Shown here: piece by piece, positions 23,902 to 31,649 of the stretch
Layout of the letters: the number at the start of each line of letters is the position of its first letter
How positions within the stretch are numbered: the first letter of the stretch is position 1
Notes under the pieces: model-generated
The model's database searches: none
The model's input: only the letters and a program-made list of their open reading frames with translations
What the model was told of the DNA's origin: nothing
NCBI GenBank assembly: GCA_004555155.1
Contig: SFJH01000027.1
Location: 1-47,948, forward strand
Source of the DNA: Clostridiales bacterium
GTDB lineage: Bacteria; Bacillota; Clostridia; Christensenellales; Aristaeellaceae
DNA: 47,948 nt
Reading direction: 5' to 3'
Made by a program: the position numbers and the translations under genes

Positions 23902-24585
23902 TCAGGTGCAGAAGTAGTGGCGGCCGATGACGGTCTTGGTGGTGCGGGAGCGGATCCAGTCGTCCGTGGCGGTCTTGGGGTTATAGTAGTACAGACAGCC
24001 GCCGGTGGGATCCCAGCCGTTGAGCGCGTCCAGCGCCGCGCGGATGCAGGAGCTGTCGGGCGTGTTGTTGATGGAGCCGTTGTTGACGCAGGTGAAGGCG
24101 TTGCGCTGGTAGATCACACCCGAGACGGTGTTGGGAAACGACGAGCTGCGCACGCGGTTGAGCACCACGGCGGCCACGGCGACCTGGCCCTTGTAGGGCT
24201 CGCCCCGCGCCTCGGCATATACCAGCTTGGCCAGCAGCCGGTGGTCGGCGGAGACGATGCTGGCCGAGCCGGAGGAGGCCGCCGCGGCGGCGGAGCTGCT
24301 GCCGCTGAGGGTGACGCCCAGCGCGGCGGCGGTCCTGGGCCCGACCTTGCCGTCCACGGTCAGGCCGTTGCGCTGCTGAAACCAGATGACCGCGTCGCGG
24401 GTCTTTTCGCCATAGCGGCCGTCGGCGGCGCCGGTCATGTAACCGTACTGGATCAGCCTGTTCTGCACCTTGGTCACGTCGCTGCCGCTGGAGCCCACCT
24501 CCAGCACCGTGGCGGCCAGCGCGTCGGAGGTCAGCAGCGTCAGCGCCATGATCATCGCCAGCGCCAGACAGAATCTCTTTTTCAC
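23902..24585 (-). CDS. sleB: Spore cortex-lytic enzyme SleB
   Basis: 227 residues. The start is GTG at 24585, with GGAGGTGAT upstream, overlapping spoIIR by 4 bp. Signal peptide MKKRFCLALAMIMALTLL to about residue 25; peptidoglycan-binding domain 1 (about 28-90, GSDVTKVQNRLIQYGYMTG ... VDGKVGPRTAAAL); a Ser/Ala linker; then the Hydrolase_2 lytic transglycosylase domain with catalytic Glu125 in VYAEARGEP, and GGCLYYYNPKTATDDWI near the end. SleB degrades cortex containing muramic delta-lactam during germination and depends on YpeB, encoded next. Confidence 0.95.
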   Translation of the reverse strand: MKKRFCLALAMIMALTLLTSDALAATVLEVGSSGSDVTKVQNRLIQYGYMTGAADGRYGEKTRDAVIWFQQRNGLTVDGKVGPRTAAALGVTLSGSSSAAAAASSGSASIVSADHRLLAKLVYAEARGEPYKGQVAVAAVVLNRVRSSSFPNTVSGVIYQRNAFTCVNNGSINNTPDSSCIRAALDALNGWDPTGGCLYYYNPKTATDDWIRSRTTKTVIGRHYFCT

Positions 24586-25130
24586 GACGGATCACCTCCG
24601 AAAAATTCGCTCAGCCAGTCGGCCAGCGCGGAATGGCCGTCCGTGGCCGTGCAGAGCGTGGGGAACAGCACGCACCACCAGTTGCGGCCGCCGCCGCCGT
24701 CGATGACGATGCGCAGCGCGCGGTAGTCGCCCGCGGGCACGGTCACACCGGCGTAGTCGCGGTCGGGGAAGGGGAACACGCCGGTCTCGGCGCGAACGGC
24801 GTGGTTCGAACCGGCGGTGTCGGCGGCGGCCTGCTCCAGCTCGTCCAGAGCGTCGGTCAGGCGGGCGAAGGCGGTCTCCGCGTCGGGGCAGTCGGCCAGC
24901 AGCGACTGGGCGCGGATCAGCACCGCGTCGCGCACGACCAGCTTCAGCTGCTGCGCCGCGTCGGAGTCGTCTCCGGCCACCACGTGCAGCCGCACGAGTC
25001 CGTCGGCAGGGGTCTGCGCGGCGATCTGGCCCAGCGATTGATCGAGATTGCTGTAAGCGGATGCGGCCCCGGAGGGCGCGGCAGTTCCTTCAGCGGTCGC
25101 GGACAGCCCGATCAGCACGGCCGCGAGCAA
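24582..25130 (-). CDS. spoIIR: Stage II sporulation protein R (SpoIIR)
   Basis: About 182 residues from the TTG at 25130. The frame continues upstream, and a CTG at 25151 with GGAG 9 nt before it would add a basic N-terminus (LIRRLF) and complete the signal sequence, so the true start may be non-canonical. The conserved core is VRLHVVAGDDSDAAQQLKLVVRDAVL, then VPAGDYRALRIVIDGGGGRNWWCVLFPTLC. SpoIIR is made in the forespore, secreted to the intermembrane space and activates SpoIIGA to process pro-sigma-E. Standing in front of sleB-ypeB groups two forespore functions of different stage in one transcript. I see no clear sigma-F or sigma-G promoter. Confidence 0.9.
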   Translation of the reverse strand: MLAAVLIGLSATAEGTAAPSGAASAYSNLDQSLGQIAAQTPADGLVRLHVVAGDDSDAAQQLKLVVRDAVLIRAQSLLADCPDAETAFARLTDALDELEQAAADTAGSNHAVRAETGVFPFPDRDYAGVTVPAGDYRALRIVIDGGGGRNWWCVLFPTLCTATDGHSALADWLSEFFGGDPS

Positions 25131-25290
25131 ACAAAAAAGTCGGCGAATCAGAACGCTTCACTCCATTTCTTCCTGTTTTTCCATCGATGGAGGTTCGTTC
25201 CTATCGTCGGCAGTCCGGCGGTGAATTATTCATATTTGGGCAAAACTTGCCGGAAGGACGCGCCGTGGAAACGCCGTTCGCATCCAAACG

Positions 25291-25323
25291 CAAAAGGCCC
25301 CGCCGGAAAAAACGCGGCGGGGC
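25291..25323 (-). terminator. Intrinsic terminator of the second patatin gene
   Basis: 9-bp stem GCCCCGCCG / CGGCGGGGC (25297-25305 with 25315-25323), followed on the minus strand by CTTTTGCG. It lies 51 bp beyond the stop. Confidence 0.75.
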
Positions 25324-25374
25324 GGCAATCGGGCGCAGACGGGCTGGAGCGCGGCAGCCCTTTCAGGAAGTCGG

Positions 25375-26628
25375 TCAGGCGCAGAACAGCCACAGCGCGG
25401 CGGCGGTCTCGGCGGGGAAACCGGCCAGACAGTCGGCGCAGTCGCCGGGGAAGCTGCCCAGATCCCGCAGCGCGCGGTAGAGACAGGAGATCAGCTCGCG
25501 GCTGCCCATGGCGGAGATCCCGAGGATGTCGGCGCGGGTCAGCTCCGTCACCTTCTCGCCGGTCTGGGCAAAGCGGAGCATCCGCCCGGCGAGCACCTCG
25601 GGGTCGTAGATCGCGTCCTCCCGGAAGGCCATCGCCTGGGCGCACAGCTCCATGCCGCGCAGATAGATCTCCTTCCAGCTGAGATCCTTCAGCGGCGTCT
25701 CCATGCTCAGCGCGGAAATCAGCGGCGCGTCCATCTCCTGGGAGGAGCCGAAGGCCCGCCGGGTGATGGCTTCCGCGTCGAAGGCGGCCACGGCGCGCAT
25801 GTATCTGCGCGCGGCGGCGGCGGTTTTGAGCTCGCTGCGGTGGATGAAGGTATAGCGAATGCCGTCGAACGCGCCGTAGGCCTTCATCGCGTCGTAATAG
25901 CCCATCCGGCGCGCGCGGTCGAGCAGCCTGGGATTGAAGTCCAGAAAGCCGCCCAGATTGTGCAGCGGATGGATCATCTTCAGAAACGGCATGTGGGCGT
26001 ACTCGGCGTGGGCGGGCTGGGGATGCACGTCCACCGCCACGATCTCCTCCGCGCCGTCGGCGATGGCCATGTCGATGGGCAGGTTGTCGAAATAGCCGCC
26101 GTCCACATAGCGCTCGCCGTCGATTCTGCGCATGGGGAACACCGGAAAGCACGACGCCGACGCCAGCACCCAGTCCGCCAGCTGTCCCTCGGGGACGTCC
26201 CGCAGGCGCACCGGCACGGGCTGCAGCTGCGGGATGCGCACGGTCATCACGCCCAGCTCCATGCCCGACGCGCGCACGCGGCCCTCGTCCAGATGACTGC
26301 GGGTCAGGTTTTCCAGCGGCGTGACGTCCATTCGCAGATGCTTCGCGTTTTCCAGCAGGAAGGGGATCACGTCGCGCTTGCGCGAGATCATGCGGTCCAT
26401 GGAAAACTCCTCGTCGTCCGAGGCCATGATCTGCTTGAGATCGAGGTTCTCCCACAGCGCGCAGGCCGCGTTCAGATCGCCCTGCGCCACCAGCGCCGCG
26501 TTCATCGCGCCGATGGACGTGCCGTACACCCCGTCGAATTTCACTCCCAGCTCCTCCAGCGCCTGCCACGCGCCGATTTCATACGCGCCCCGCGACCCGC
26601 CGCCGCTCAGTACCAGCGCACGATTCAT
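25375..26628 (-). CDS. Patatin-like phospholipase with C-terminal extension
   Basis: 417 residues. The ATG at 26628 follows GGAGG with 7 nt spacing; the open frame upstream is not coding. Patatin motifs: LSGGGSRGAYEIG oxyanion loop, nucleophile GTSIGAM (Ser38), and DGGYFDNLP with dyad Asp176. After the catalytic domain (about 1-270) comes a helical extension of 140 residues ending in a patch rich in Ala, Phe and Cys, which is not part of the family core. No signal peptide or membrane helix. Probably an intracellular lipid acyl hydrolase. It is unrelated in sequence detail to the patatin at 8558-9409 beyond the motifs, so this is not a recent duplication. Confidence 0.88.
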   Translation of the reverse strand: MNRALVLSGGGSRGAYEIGAWQALEELGVKFDGVYGTSIGAMNAALVAQGDLNAACALWENLDLKQIMASDDEEFSMDRMISRKRDVIPFLLENAKHLRMDVTPLENLTRSHLDEGRVRASGMELGVMTVRIPQLQPVPVRLRDVPEGQLADWVLASASCFPVFPMRRIDGERYVDGGYFDNLPIDMAIADGAEEIVAVDVHPQPAHAEYAHMPFLKMIHPLHNLGGFLDFNPRLLDRARRMGYYDAMKAYGAFDGIRYTFIHRSELKTAAAARRYMRAVAAFDAEAITRRAFGSSQEMDAPLISALSMETPLKDLSWKEIYLRGMELCAQAMAFREDAIYDPEVLAGRMLRFAQTGEKVTELTRADILGISAMGSRELISCLYRALRDLGSFPGDCADCLAGFPAETAAALWLFCA

Positions 26629-26725
26629 ATCCACGCCTCCCTTGTAAGAATTCTTCTGCCTGAATATTTTGACGGAATCTGTCGGAAAAGGGTTCCCGCC
26701 CGGGATTCCGCCGCCGCGGATGGAA

Positions 26726-26754
26726 TTGCGTAAAAATATGCAATACACTATATT
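26726..26754 (+). promoter_or_regulatory. Sigma-A-like promoter before the decayed gene
   Basis: TTGCGT (26726-26731), 17-bp spacer, TATATT (26749-26754), 54 bp upstream of the ATG at 26809. Confidence 0.55.
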
Positions 26755-26808
26755 TTTTGTGAAAGTAGTGCTATACTTTAGAAAAAGCGCTGGAGGAGCT
26801 GCCGAGGA

Positions 26809-27420
26809 ATGGGAGAGCGTCGGATCGGGCGAAGACTTCCGGGATGGACTGCGGCGCTGCTGCTCGTCTGCGCGGCGGCGGGAATCCTCGCCTGCGGGCT
26901 GCGCCTGCCCGACGCCGGGCGAAGGCAGAACGGCGGAATGCTTTGCAAAAATGCGAATGGGAAGATCACTATGTTGCCGATGGAAATCGATTCCGGCTGT
27001 TGAGAGTACGGCCACTGTCAGGGAATTGCCGTGGATACCGAGCGCAGGTACATCTATTATTCCTTCACCACCGCGCTGGTCAAGACCGATCTGCAGGGAA
27101 ATCTGGTGGGCACCGTCACCGGACTTCTGGGACACCTGGGCTGCATCGCCTTCAACGACGATGACGGCAGGCTCTATGGCTCGCTGGAGTACAAGAACGA
27201 CGCCATCGGCCGGGGAATTCTGGACAAAATCGGCCACGAGGCCGCGGTGCAGGATGCGTTTTACATGGCCGTCTTCGACGTGGAGAAGATCGACCGCGTG
27301 AACATGGACGCCTGCGCGGACGGCGTGATGAAGTGCGTCTATCTGCGGGAGGTCGTCGACGACTATCTGGCCCAGGTGGAGTGCGACGGCAGGATCGTGG
27401 CGCATCGCTACGGCAAAAGC
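26809..27420 (+). pseudogene. Decayed lipoprotein-like gene with in-frame TGA and lost 3' half
   Basis: The ATG at 26809 has GGAGGAG upstream, and the first 64 codons encode a hydrophobic leader with a lipobox-like ILAC. A TGA at 27001-27003 interrupts the frame, yet the same frame continues with well-conserved-looking sequence: EYGHCQGIAVDTERRYIYYS ... GHLGCIAFNDDDGRLYGSLEYKNDAIG ... YLREVVDDYL. It resembles a clostridial family of unknown function whose members, as I recall them, run about 200 residues further. Here similarity stops after HRYG near 27415, where the DUF624 reading frame takes over. Most likely a nonsense mutation plus a deletion fusing it to the next gene. Selenocysteine or a sequencing error is less likely but open. 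Confidence 0.65.
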
Positions 27421-28124
27421 TCAGGGAGCAGAACGCCGAACCGAACGTTGAACAGGATACGCCCTTCAACGGACCCCTGTGGCGATTTTTCGGAAGACTG
27501 GCGGATCTGTTTTTGCTGATGGTGTACTGGGTGGCGACGAGCTGGCCCATCGTGACCATCGGCGCGTCGACCACGGCGCTTTTTTATGTGTGCTTCCGGC
27601 TTCGGCAGAGGAACGAGGGCAAGCTGTGGCAGATGTACATCCAGTCGTTCAGGGAAAATCTGAAGCAGGCCACGTTCATCTGGCTGCTGTATCTGTTTAT
27701 GGCGCTGGATGTGTTTCTGGTCGGCTTTTCGCTGTATCGGCAGGGGCTGTTTGAGCTGGCGGATTTCGCCGTCGGCAGCGGAAAATACTATCCCGCGCTG
27801 CTGACGGTGTGTCTGGTTTACGGAAGCATCCTGCTCTATACCGCCGCCCTGCTGGCGATGTTCAGGCAGACCACGGGGCAGTGCATCGGCGGAGCGATCC
27901 TGATGGCGTTCGGACGGCTGCCCAGCACGCTGCTGTTTCTGATCATCATCTGGGCGCTGAGCATGGCGACGATGTATCTCTTTCCGCCGCTGATTCTCAT
28001 CGATGTGCCGTTGGCGGTATGGCTGATTTCAAAGCGAATGTATGCGCTGTTCCAGAAGCAGATCCGGCAGGCGGAAAAGAACAGGGCCGGGGACAGTGCG
28101 GAAAATAATACAAAGGCGGGTTGA
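27333..28124 (+). CDS. DUF624 (YesL-like) membrane protein, 5' end uncertain
   Basis: Conserved sequence starts near 27462 with GPLWRFFGRLADLFLLMVYW and has five or so membrane helices, with TIGASTTALFYVCFRLRQRNEG and FLIIIWALSMATMYLFPPLIL; this fits DUF624/YesL, integral membrane proteins often encoded with carbohydrate transporters, function unknown. No ATG precedes the conserved part. The in-frame GTGs at 27333 and 27381 lie inside the upstream pseudogene and have no good ribosome-binding site, so the natural start was probably removed by the deletion that truncated the upstream gene. Expression may depend on read-through translation. The stop is 5 bp before the next start. Confidence 0.7.
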   Translation: MRLSAGGRRRLSGPGGVRRQDRGASLRQKLREQNAEPNVEQDTPFNGPLWRFFGRLADLFLLMVYWVATSWPIVTIGASTTALFYVCFRLRQRNEGKLWQMYIQSFRENLKQATFIWLLYLFMALDVFLVGFSLYRQGLFELADFAVGSGKYYPALLTVCLVYGSILLYTAALLAMFRQTTGQCIGGAILMAFGRLPSTLLFLIIIWALSMATMYLFPPLILIDVPLAVWLISKRMYALFQKQIRQAEKNRAGDSAENNTKAG

Positions 28125-28129
28125 TTACC

Positions 28130-29491
28130 ATGGCTGATTTCGACAAGATGACTCTGGAAGAACTGGTTTGCCCGGAGGGCTACGACTGCGATTGCGGAAA
28201 GCACCACGTCTGCGCGCTGGACTATCTGAAGATTGGTCGGGGCGTGATCAAATATGTTCCCGAGATGATCGCCGCCATGGGCAGAAAAAAGCCCTTCGTG
28301 GTCTGTGATAAGAACACCTATGCGGTGGCCGGCGAGAAGGTCTGTGAGATTCTGACCGCTGCGGGGATTCCCCACGTGTGCTACGTCATCCCCGGCGACC
28401 GCATCGCGCCCGCGGAGTGGGAGGCGGGCAGCGTGGTGATGCACTACGATCCCAGCTGCGATATGATTCTGGGTGTGGGCAGCGGCGTGATCAACGACAC
28501 CTGCAAGGTGGTCGCCCACGCGGCGGGCGTGCCCAGCGCCATCGTGGGAACCGCGCCCAGCATGGACGGCTATGCGTCCAATTCCGCGTCCATGGAGGTC
28601 AACCACGTCAAGGTCTCCCTCTACAATCACGCGCCGGTGGGCATCATTCTGGACTCCGAGATTCTGGCGCAGGCGCCGATGCGGATGCTGTGGGCCGGTC
28701 TGGGCGACATGGTGGCGAAGTACGTGGCCATCTGCGAATGGCGGATCTCGAATATCGTCACCGGCGAGTTCTACTGCGAGCACATCGCCCAGCTGATGCG
28801 CGCGGCGGTGAAGAAGATCGTCGACGCGTCCGACGGCATCACCCGGCGCGATCCGGCTGCGATTCAGTCCATCGCCGAGGGACTGATCATCGCCGGTGTG
28901 GGCATGGCGTACGCGGAAATCTCCCGCCCGGCCTCCGGTCTGGAGCACTATTTCTCCCATATGTGGGAGATGATGGCGCTGGAGCGCGGCAAGCCCTATG
29001 ATCTGCACGGCATTCAGGTGGGCGTCGGCACGGTGCTGACCATGAAGCTGTACCGGAAGATCCGCGAGGTGCGCCCCGATCGCGCGAAGGCCGAGGCGTG
29101 GATGAAGAGCTACGACCGCGAGGCCTGGGAGCAGCAGATTCGCCGCATTTTCGGCAAGACGGCGGACGAAATCATCGCCATCGAGGACAAGTCGAAGAAG
29201 AACGATCCTGCCCGCCACGCGGCGCGCCTGGAGAAGCTCATCGACCGCTGGGACGAGATTCTGAAGATCATCGACGAAGAGCTGCCCGACTACGGCGCGC
29301 TGCACAGCCTGATGGCCGCCACCGGCATGCCCATGACGTCCGCGGATCTGGGGATCTCTCTGGAGGACACCGTGGACGCGTTCATCGGCTCCCGCGATAT
29401 CCGCGACAAGTATCTGTCCTGCTCCTTCCTGTGGGATCTGGGCCTGACGGACGAGTTCGCCGACTATCTGCGCCAGGTGGCCAACGAGTGA
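28130..29491 (+). CDS. sn-glycerol-1-phosphate dehydrogenase (AraM/EgsA family)
   Basis: 453 residues. The ATG at 28130 has AAAGGCGG about 10 nt upstream. It belongs to the iron-type alcohol dehydrogenase superfamily, G1P dehydrogenase branch: NAD(P)-binding GVGSGVINDTCK, then GTAPSMDGYASNSASM, the metal-site His in SRPASGLEHYFSHMWEM and HGIQVGVGT. AraM of Bacillus subtilis reduces dihydroxyacetone phosphate to sn-glycerol-1-phosphate, the archaeal stereoisomer, and is encoded in the arabinose operon. An N-terminal Cys-rich piece YDCDCGKHHVC is notable. Being 2-3 kb from a putative arabinoside locus fits that link, but there is no arabinose catabolic gene in the window. Confidence 0.9.
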   Translation: MADFDKMTLEELVCPEGYDCDCGKHHVCALDYLKIGRGVIKYVPEMIAAMGRKKPFVVCDKNTYAVAGEKVCEILTAAGIPHVCYVIPGDRIAPAEWEAGSVVMHYDPSCDMILGVGSGVINDTCKVVAHAAGVPSAIVGTAPSMDGYASNSASMEVNHVKVSLYNHAPVGIILDSEILAQAPMRMLWAGLGDMVAKYVAICEWRISNIVTGEFYCEHIAQLMRAAVKKIVDASDGITRRDPAAIQSIAEGLIIAGVGMAYAEISRPASGLEHYFSHMWEMMALERGKPYDLHGIQVGVGTVLTMKLYRKIREVRPDRAKAEAWMKSYDREAWEQQIRRIFGKTADEIIAIEDKSKKNDPARHAARLEKLIDRWDEILKIIDEELPDYGALHSLMAATGMPMTSADLGISLEDTVDAFIGSRDIRDKYLSCSFLWDLGLTDEFADYLRQVANE

Positions 29492-29524
29492 GCAACTGCG
29501 CCGCCCGGGAAGGGCGGACGGGAA

Positions 29525-29569
29525 CGGGGAATCCGCGCGCTCTGCGGGCAGATTCCCCGCTTTCTTTTT
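29525..29569 (+). terminator. Intrinsic terminator after the G1P dehydrogenase
   Basis: 9-bp stem CGGGGAATC / GATTCCCCG (29525-29533 with 29551-29559), followed by CTTTCTTTTT. Confidence 0.9.
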
Positions 29570-29784
29570 CCCAGATCTCCGGAGCGTTCGCCGCCGCTCC
29601 CTTCACGGCCATCCGAACGGGCGCGATCAAGCCCCGGTTCGGCCGGGCCATGAGGCGCGGGGCGACGGGGATGGTTCCGGCGGAACGCCGGGCGAATCCC
29701 CGGGGAGGAAATCTGCGGAGCGTGCGGCGAACCATTCGCCCGGGGTCATCCCGGGCGGACGCAGGGGAGAGGCCCGTATCCATG
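29570..29784. other. Gene-free GC-rich spacer
   Basis: No gene, repeat or promoter that I can support. Small frames here are short and lack ribosome-binding sites. Confidence 0.5.
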
Positions 29785-30042
29785 AAAAGGTCATAACCGA
29801 CCCCTTCGAAGGGCGGTTATGACCTTTTCAGACCACTGACAAAGCCCGCAAACGCAAAAATGCCTGCTGAAATCATGAAATCAGTCGGCATTTTTGCTTA
29901 CGGCGTCAGCTGCGGCTGCAAATTGCTTTGCAGCCTTGCTTCCTTGTCTTGCAGGCTTTTTCAGCGTCTGGCAAATCGTTGACTTTGTCAACGATTTGAA
30001 AAGGTCATAACCGACCTCTTCGAAGGGCGGTTATGACCTTTT
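29785..30042. repeat. Hairpin-flanked cassette B
   Basis: Outer hairpins 29785-29828 and 29999-30042 are 44-bp copies differing at one base (stem AAAAGGTCATAACCG with complement, TTCG loop). The 170-bp core (29829-29998) begins CAGACCACTGACAAAG and ends CAACGATTTG. It is nearly identical to core A at 21882-22080 apart from a gap of about 29 bp. The outer hairpins have no similarity to those of cassette A. Confidence 0.87.
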
Positions 30043-30137
30043 GCGTTTTTATTTCCCAGTCACGGGCCGGGCCTGTCCTGAAGGCGGGCATGGCCGGATC
30101 GGGGAGAGGCTGCGGGGACTTCCGTTCCGAAGAAGGT

Positions 30138-31595
30138 TCATCCCTCGATCTGAATCGGCACCAGAATGGGGGTCGGGCGGCCGGCGCAGAGCACCTGGAG
30201 CACCAGATGATTGGCGGGATCGACCTTCTCACCGGCGCGGATTTCGAACTTCGCGGAGGCGGTCTCCACGAATTTGGAGTGGAGCGCAGGCGTGAACAGG
30301 TTCTTCGCGCAGGTCACGCTCCAGCCCTCGGGGGCGAGGAAGCTCAGCCGGTAGTGCTTCTGCTCCGGCATGGTGTGGGCGAGGATCGTGACCGTGCCCG
30401 TGAGCGCGCCGTTGGGCTCGATCACCGGCTTGGTGTCGAAGTTGATGCAGACGTCGGCGTAGACGCCCTCGATGGTGTAGGAATACTGCGTCCGCTTCGT
30501 CAGCTTTTCCACGAACTCGCGGCCGTAGAAGTCCGAGGGCTGAACGTCCGCGAAGTCGTTCTTCTCGCCGATGGCCAGCTTCACGCGGTTCAGCATCACG
30601 TCGTCGTTGTTCGGGCGCAGCGTCATCGGCAGCATGCTCATCACGCAGTCCGTCAGCTCGGTGCAGGACTGGGGGAAGCGGCCGTGGCCGTTGGTGATGC
30701 AGATCGACTTGATCTCGTCGCCGATGTAGGCGCGCCAGTCCTCGGGGATCGCGGCCATGCCGCCCATGATGCCCAGCAGCGAGCCCACGGTGGCGCCGGT
30801 GCAGTCGGTGTCGTCGCCGCAGTTGATGGCGTAGATCATGGACTGCTTGAAATCGCACTTGCCGTACAGCAGGCCCAGCACCACGAACGCCACGTTCGCC
30901 GGGGCCTGGAACCATCCGAGATCCTCGCTGTCCTTCACCACCATCTCGCGGCAGTCCTTCCAGGAGACGCCGTCCGCATAGGCCTTCATGACCAGCCGCA
31001 CGCTGCGCGACACGCGGCAGTCCTCGGGGATCTTGCTCAGGCCGATCTTCAGCAGCTCGTCGATGTCCTGAATGATGAACGCGGCGCTCTCCATCGCCTC
31101 CACGAAGATGGCGGCGTAGGTGCCCTCGCCGAAGCCGTGATCCACGCTGGCGTCCTCGTAGGCCAGGCGGATCGCCTTTTCCGGCATGCCGGGATACAGG
31201 CAGGCCCAGATCTCCGTGCGGATCCACGCGCCGTTGGAATGCCGCCATTCCTCGTTGTTGATCTCGCCGGACATGGGCGGCAGCACGCCGTCGCGCATGT
31301 TCGCCTTGCACACGCCGTATTCGTTCCAGTGGGGCGTGATCCAGGAGATCCAGTATTCGCCCAGCACCTTGCTGGTGATCGCGTCGGGGCCCTGCTCGTT
31401 GACCGCCCGCAGCCAGACCAGCTGCAGATCCAGATCGTCGTTGGGCAGCGGCGCGCCGGGCTCCGATGCAAAGCCGTGGATATCCATCAGCTGGCGCTGT
31501 CCCTCATAGGGCGTGCCCATGGTTCCGCCAATGTTCTTGCCCAGCCAGCAGGCGTAGATCCGGTCCCTGAGATACTCTTTGCTGAATTGAATCAT
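30138..31595 (-). CDS. ADP-ribosylglycohydrolase-family enzyme
   Basis: 485 residues, start ATG after GGAGGGAG. The first about 330 residues have the DraG/ARH fold with metal-binding motifs: GKNIGGTMGTPYEG at the N-terminus, PNDDLDLQLVW, and CGDDTDCTGATVGSLLG for the two-magnesium site. About 150 more residues form a probable beta-sandwich (EGVYADVCINFDTKPVIEP ... LTGTVTILAHTM), which classical ARH proteins lack. No signal peptide, so it is cytoplasmic. ARH enzymes cleave ribofuranosyl N- or O-glycosidic bonds. Located last in an operon with an Opp-type importer and a GH127 enzyme, it may cut a furanoside in the imported compound rather than protein ADP-ribose. This role is inferred from context. 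Confidence 0.85.
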   Translation of the reverse strand: MIQFSKEYLRDRIYACWLGKNIGGTMGTPYEGQRQLMDIHGFASEPGAPLPNDDLDLQLVWLRAVNEQGPDAITSKVLGEYWISWITPHWNEYGVCKANMRDGVLPPMSGEINNEEWRHSNGAWIRTEIWACLYPGMPEKAIRLAYEDASVDHGFGEGTYAAIFVEAMESAAFIIQDIDELLKIGLSKIPEDCRVSRSVRLVMKAYADGVSWKDCREMVVKDSEDLGWFQAPANVAFVVLGLLYGKCDFKQSMIYAINCGDDTDCTGATVGSLLGIMGGMAAIPEDWRAYIGDEIKSICITNGHGRFPQSCTELTDCVMSMLPMTLRPNNDDVMLNRVKLAIGEKNDFADVQPSDFYGREFVEKLTKRTQYSYTIEGVYADVCINFDTKPVIEPNGALTGTVTILAHTMPEQKHYRLSFLAPEGWSVTCAKNLFTPALHSKFVETASAKFEIRAGEKVDPANHLVLQVLCAGRPTPILVPIQIEG

Positions 31596-31649
31596 CTTGT
31601 TCTCCCTCCGAAGTTTTCATGGCGCATGGCCAAATTTTTTTCTTGCAGT

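Noticed and set aside
27001..27003. Selenocysteine codon as main explanation
   Set aside because: No convincing SECIS hairpin right after the TGA, and the gene is also truncated downstream, which favours decay.
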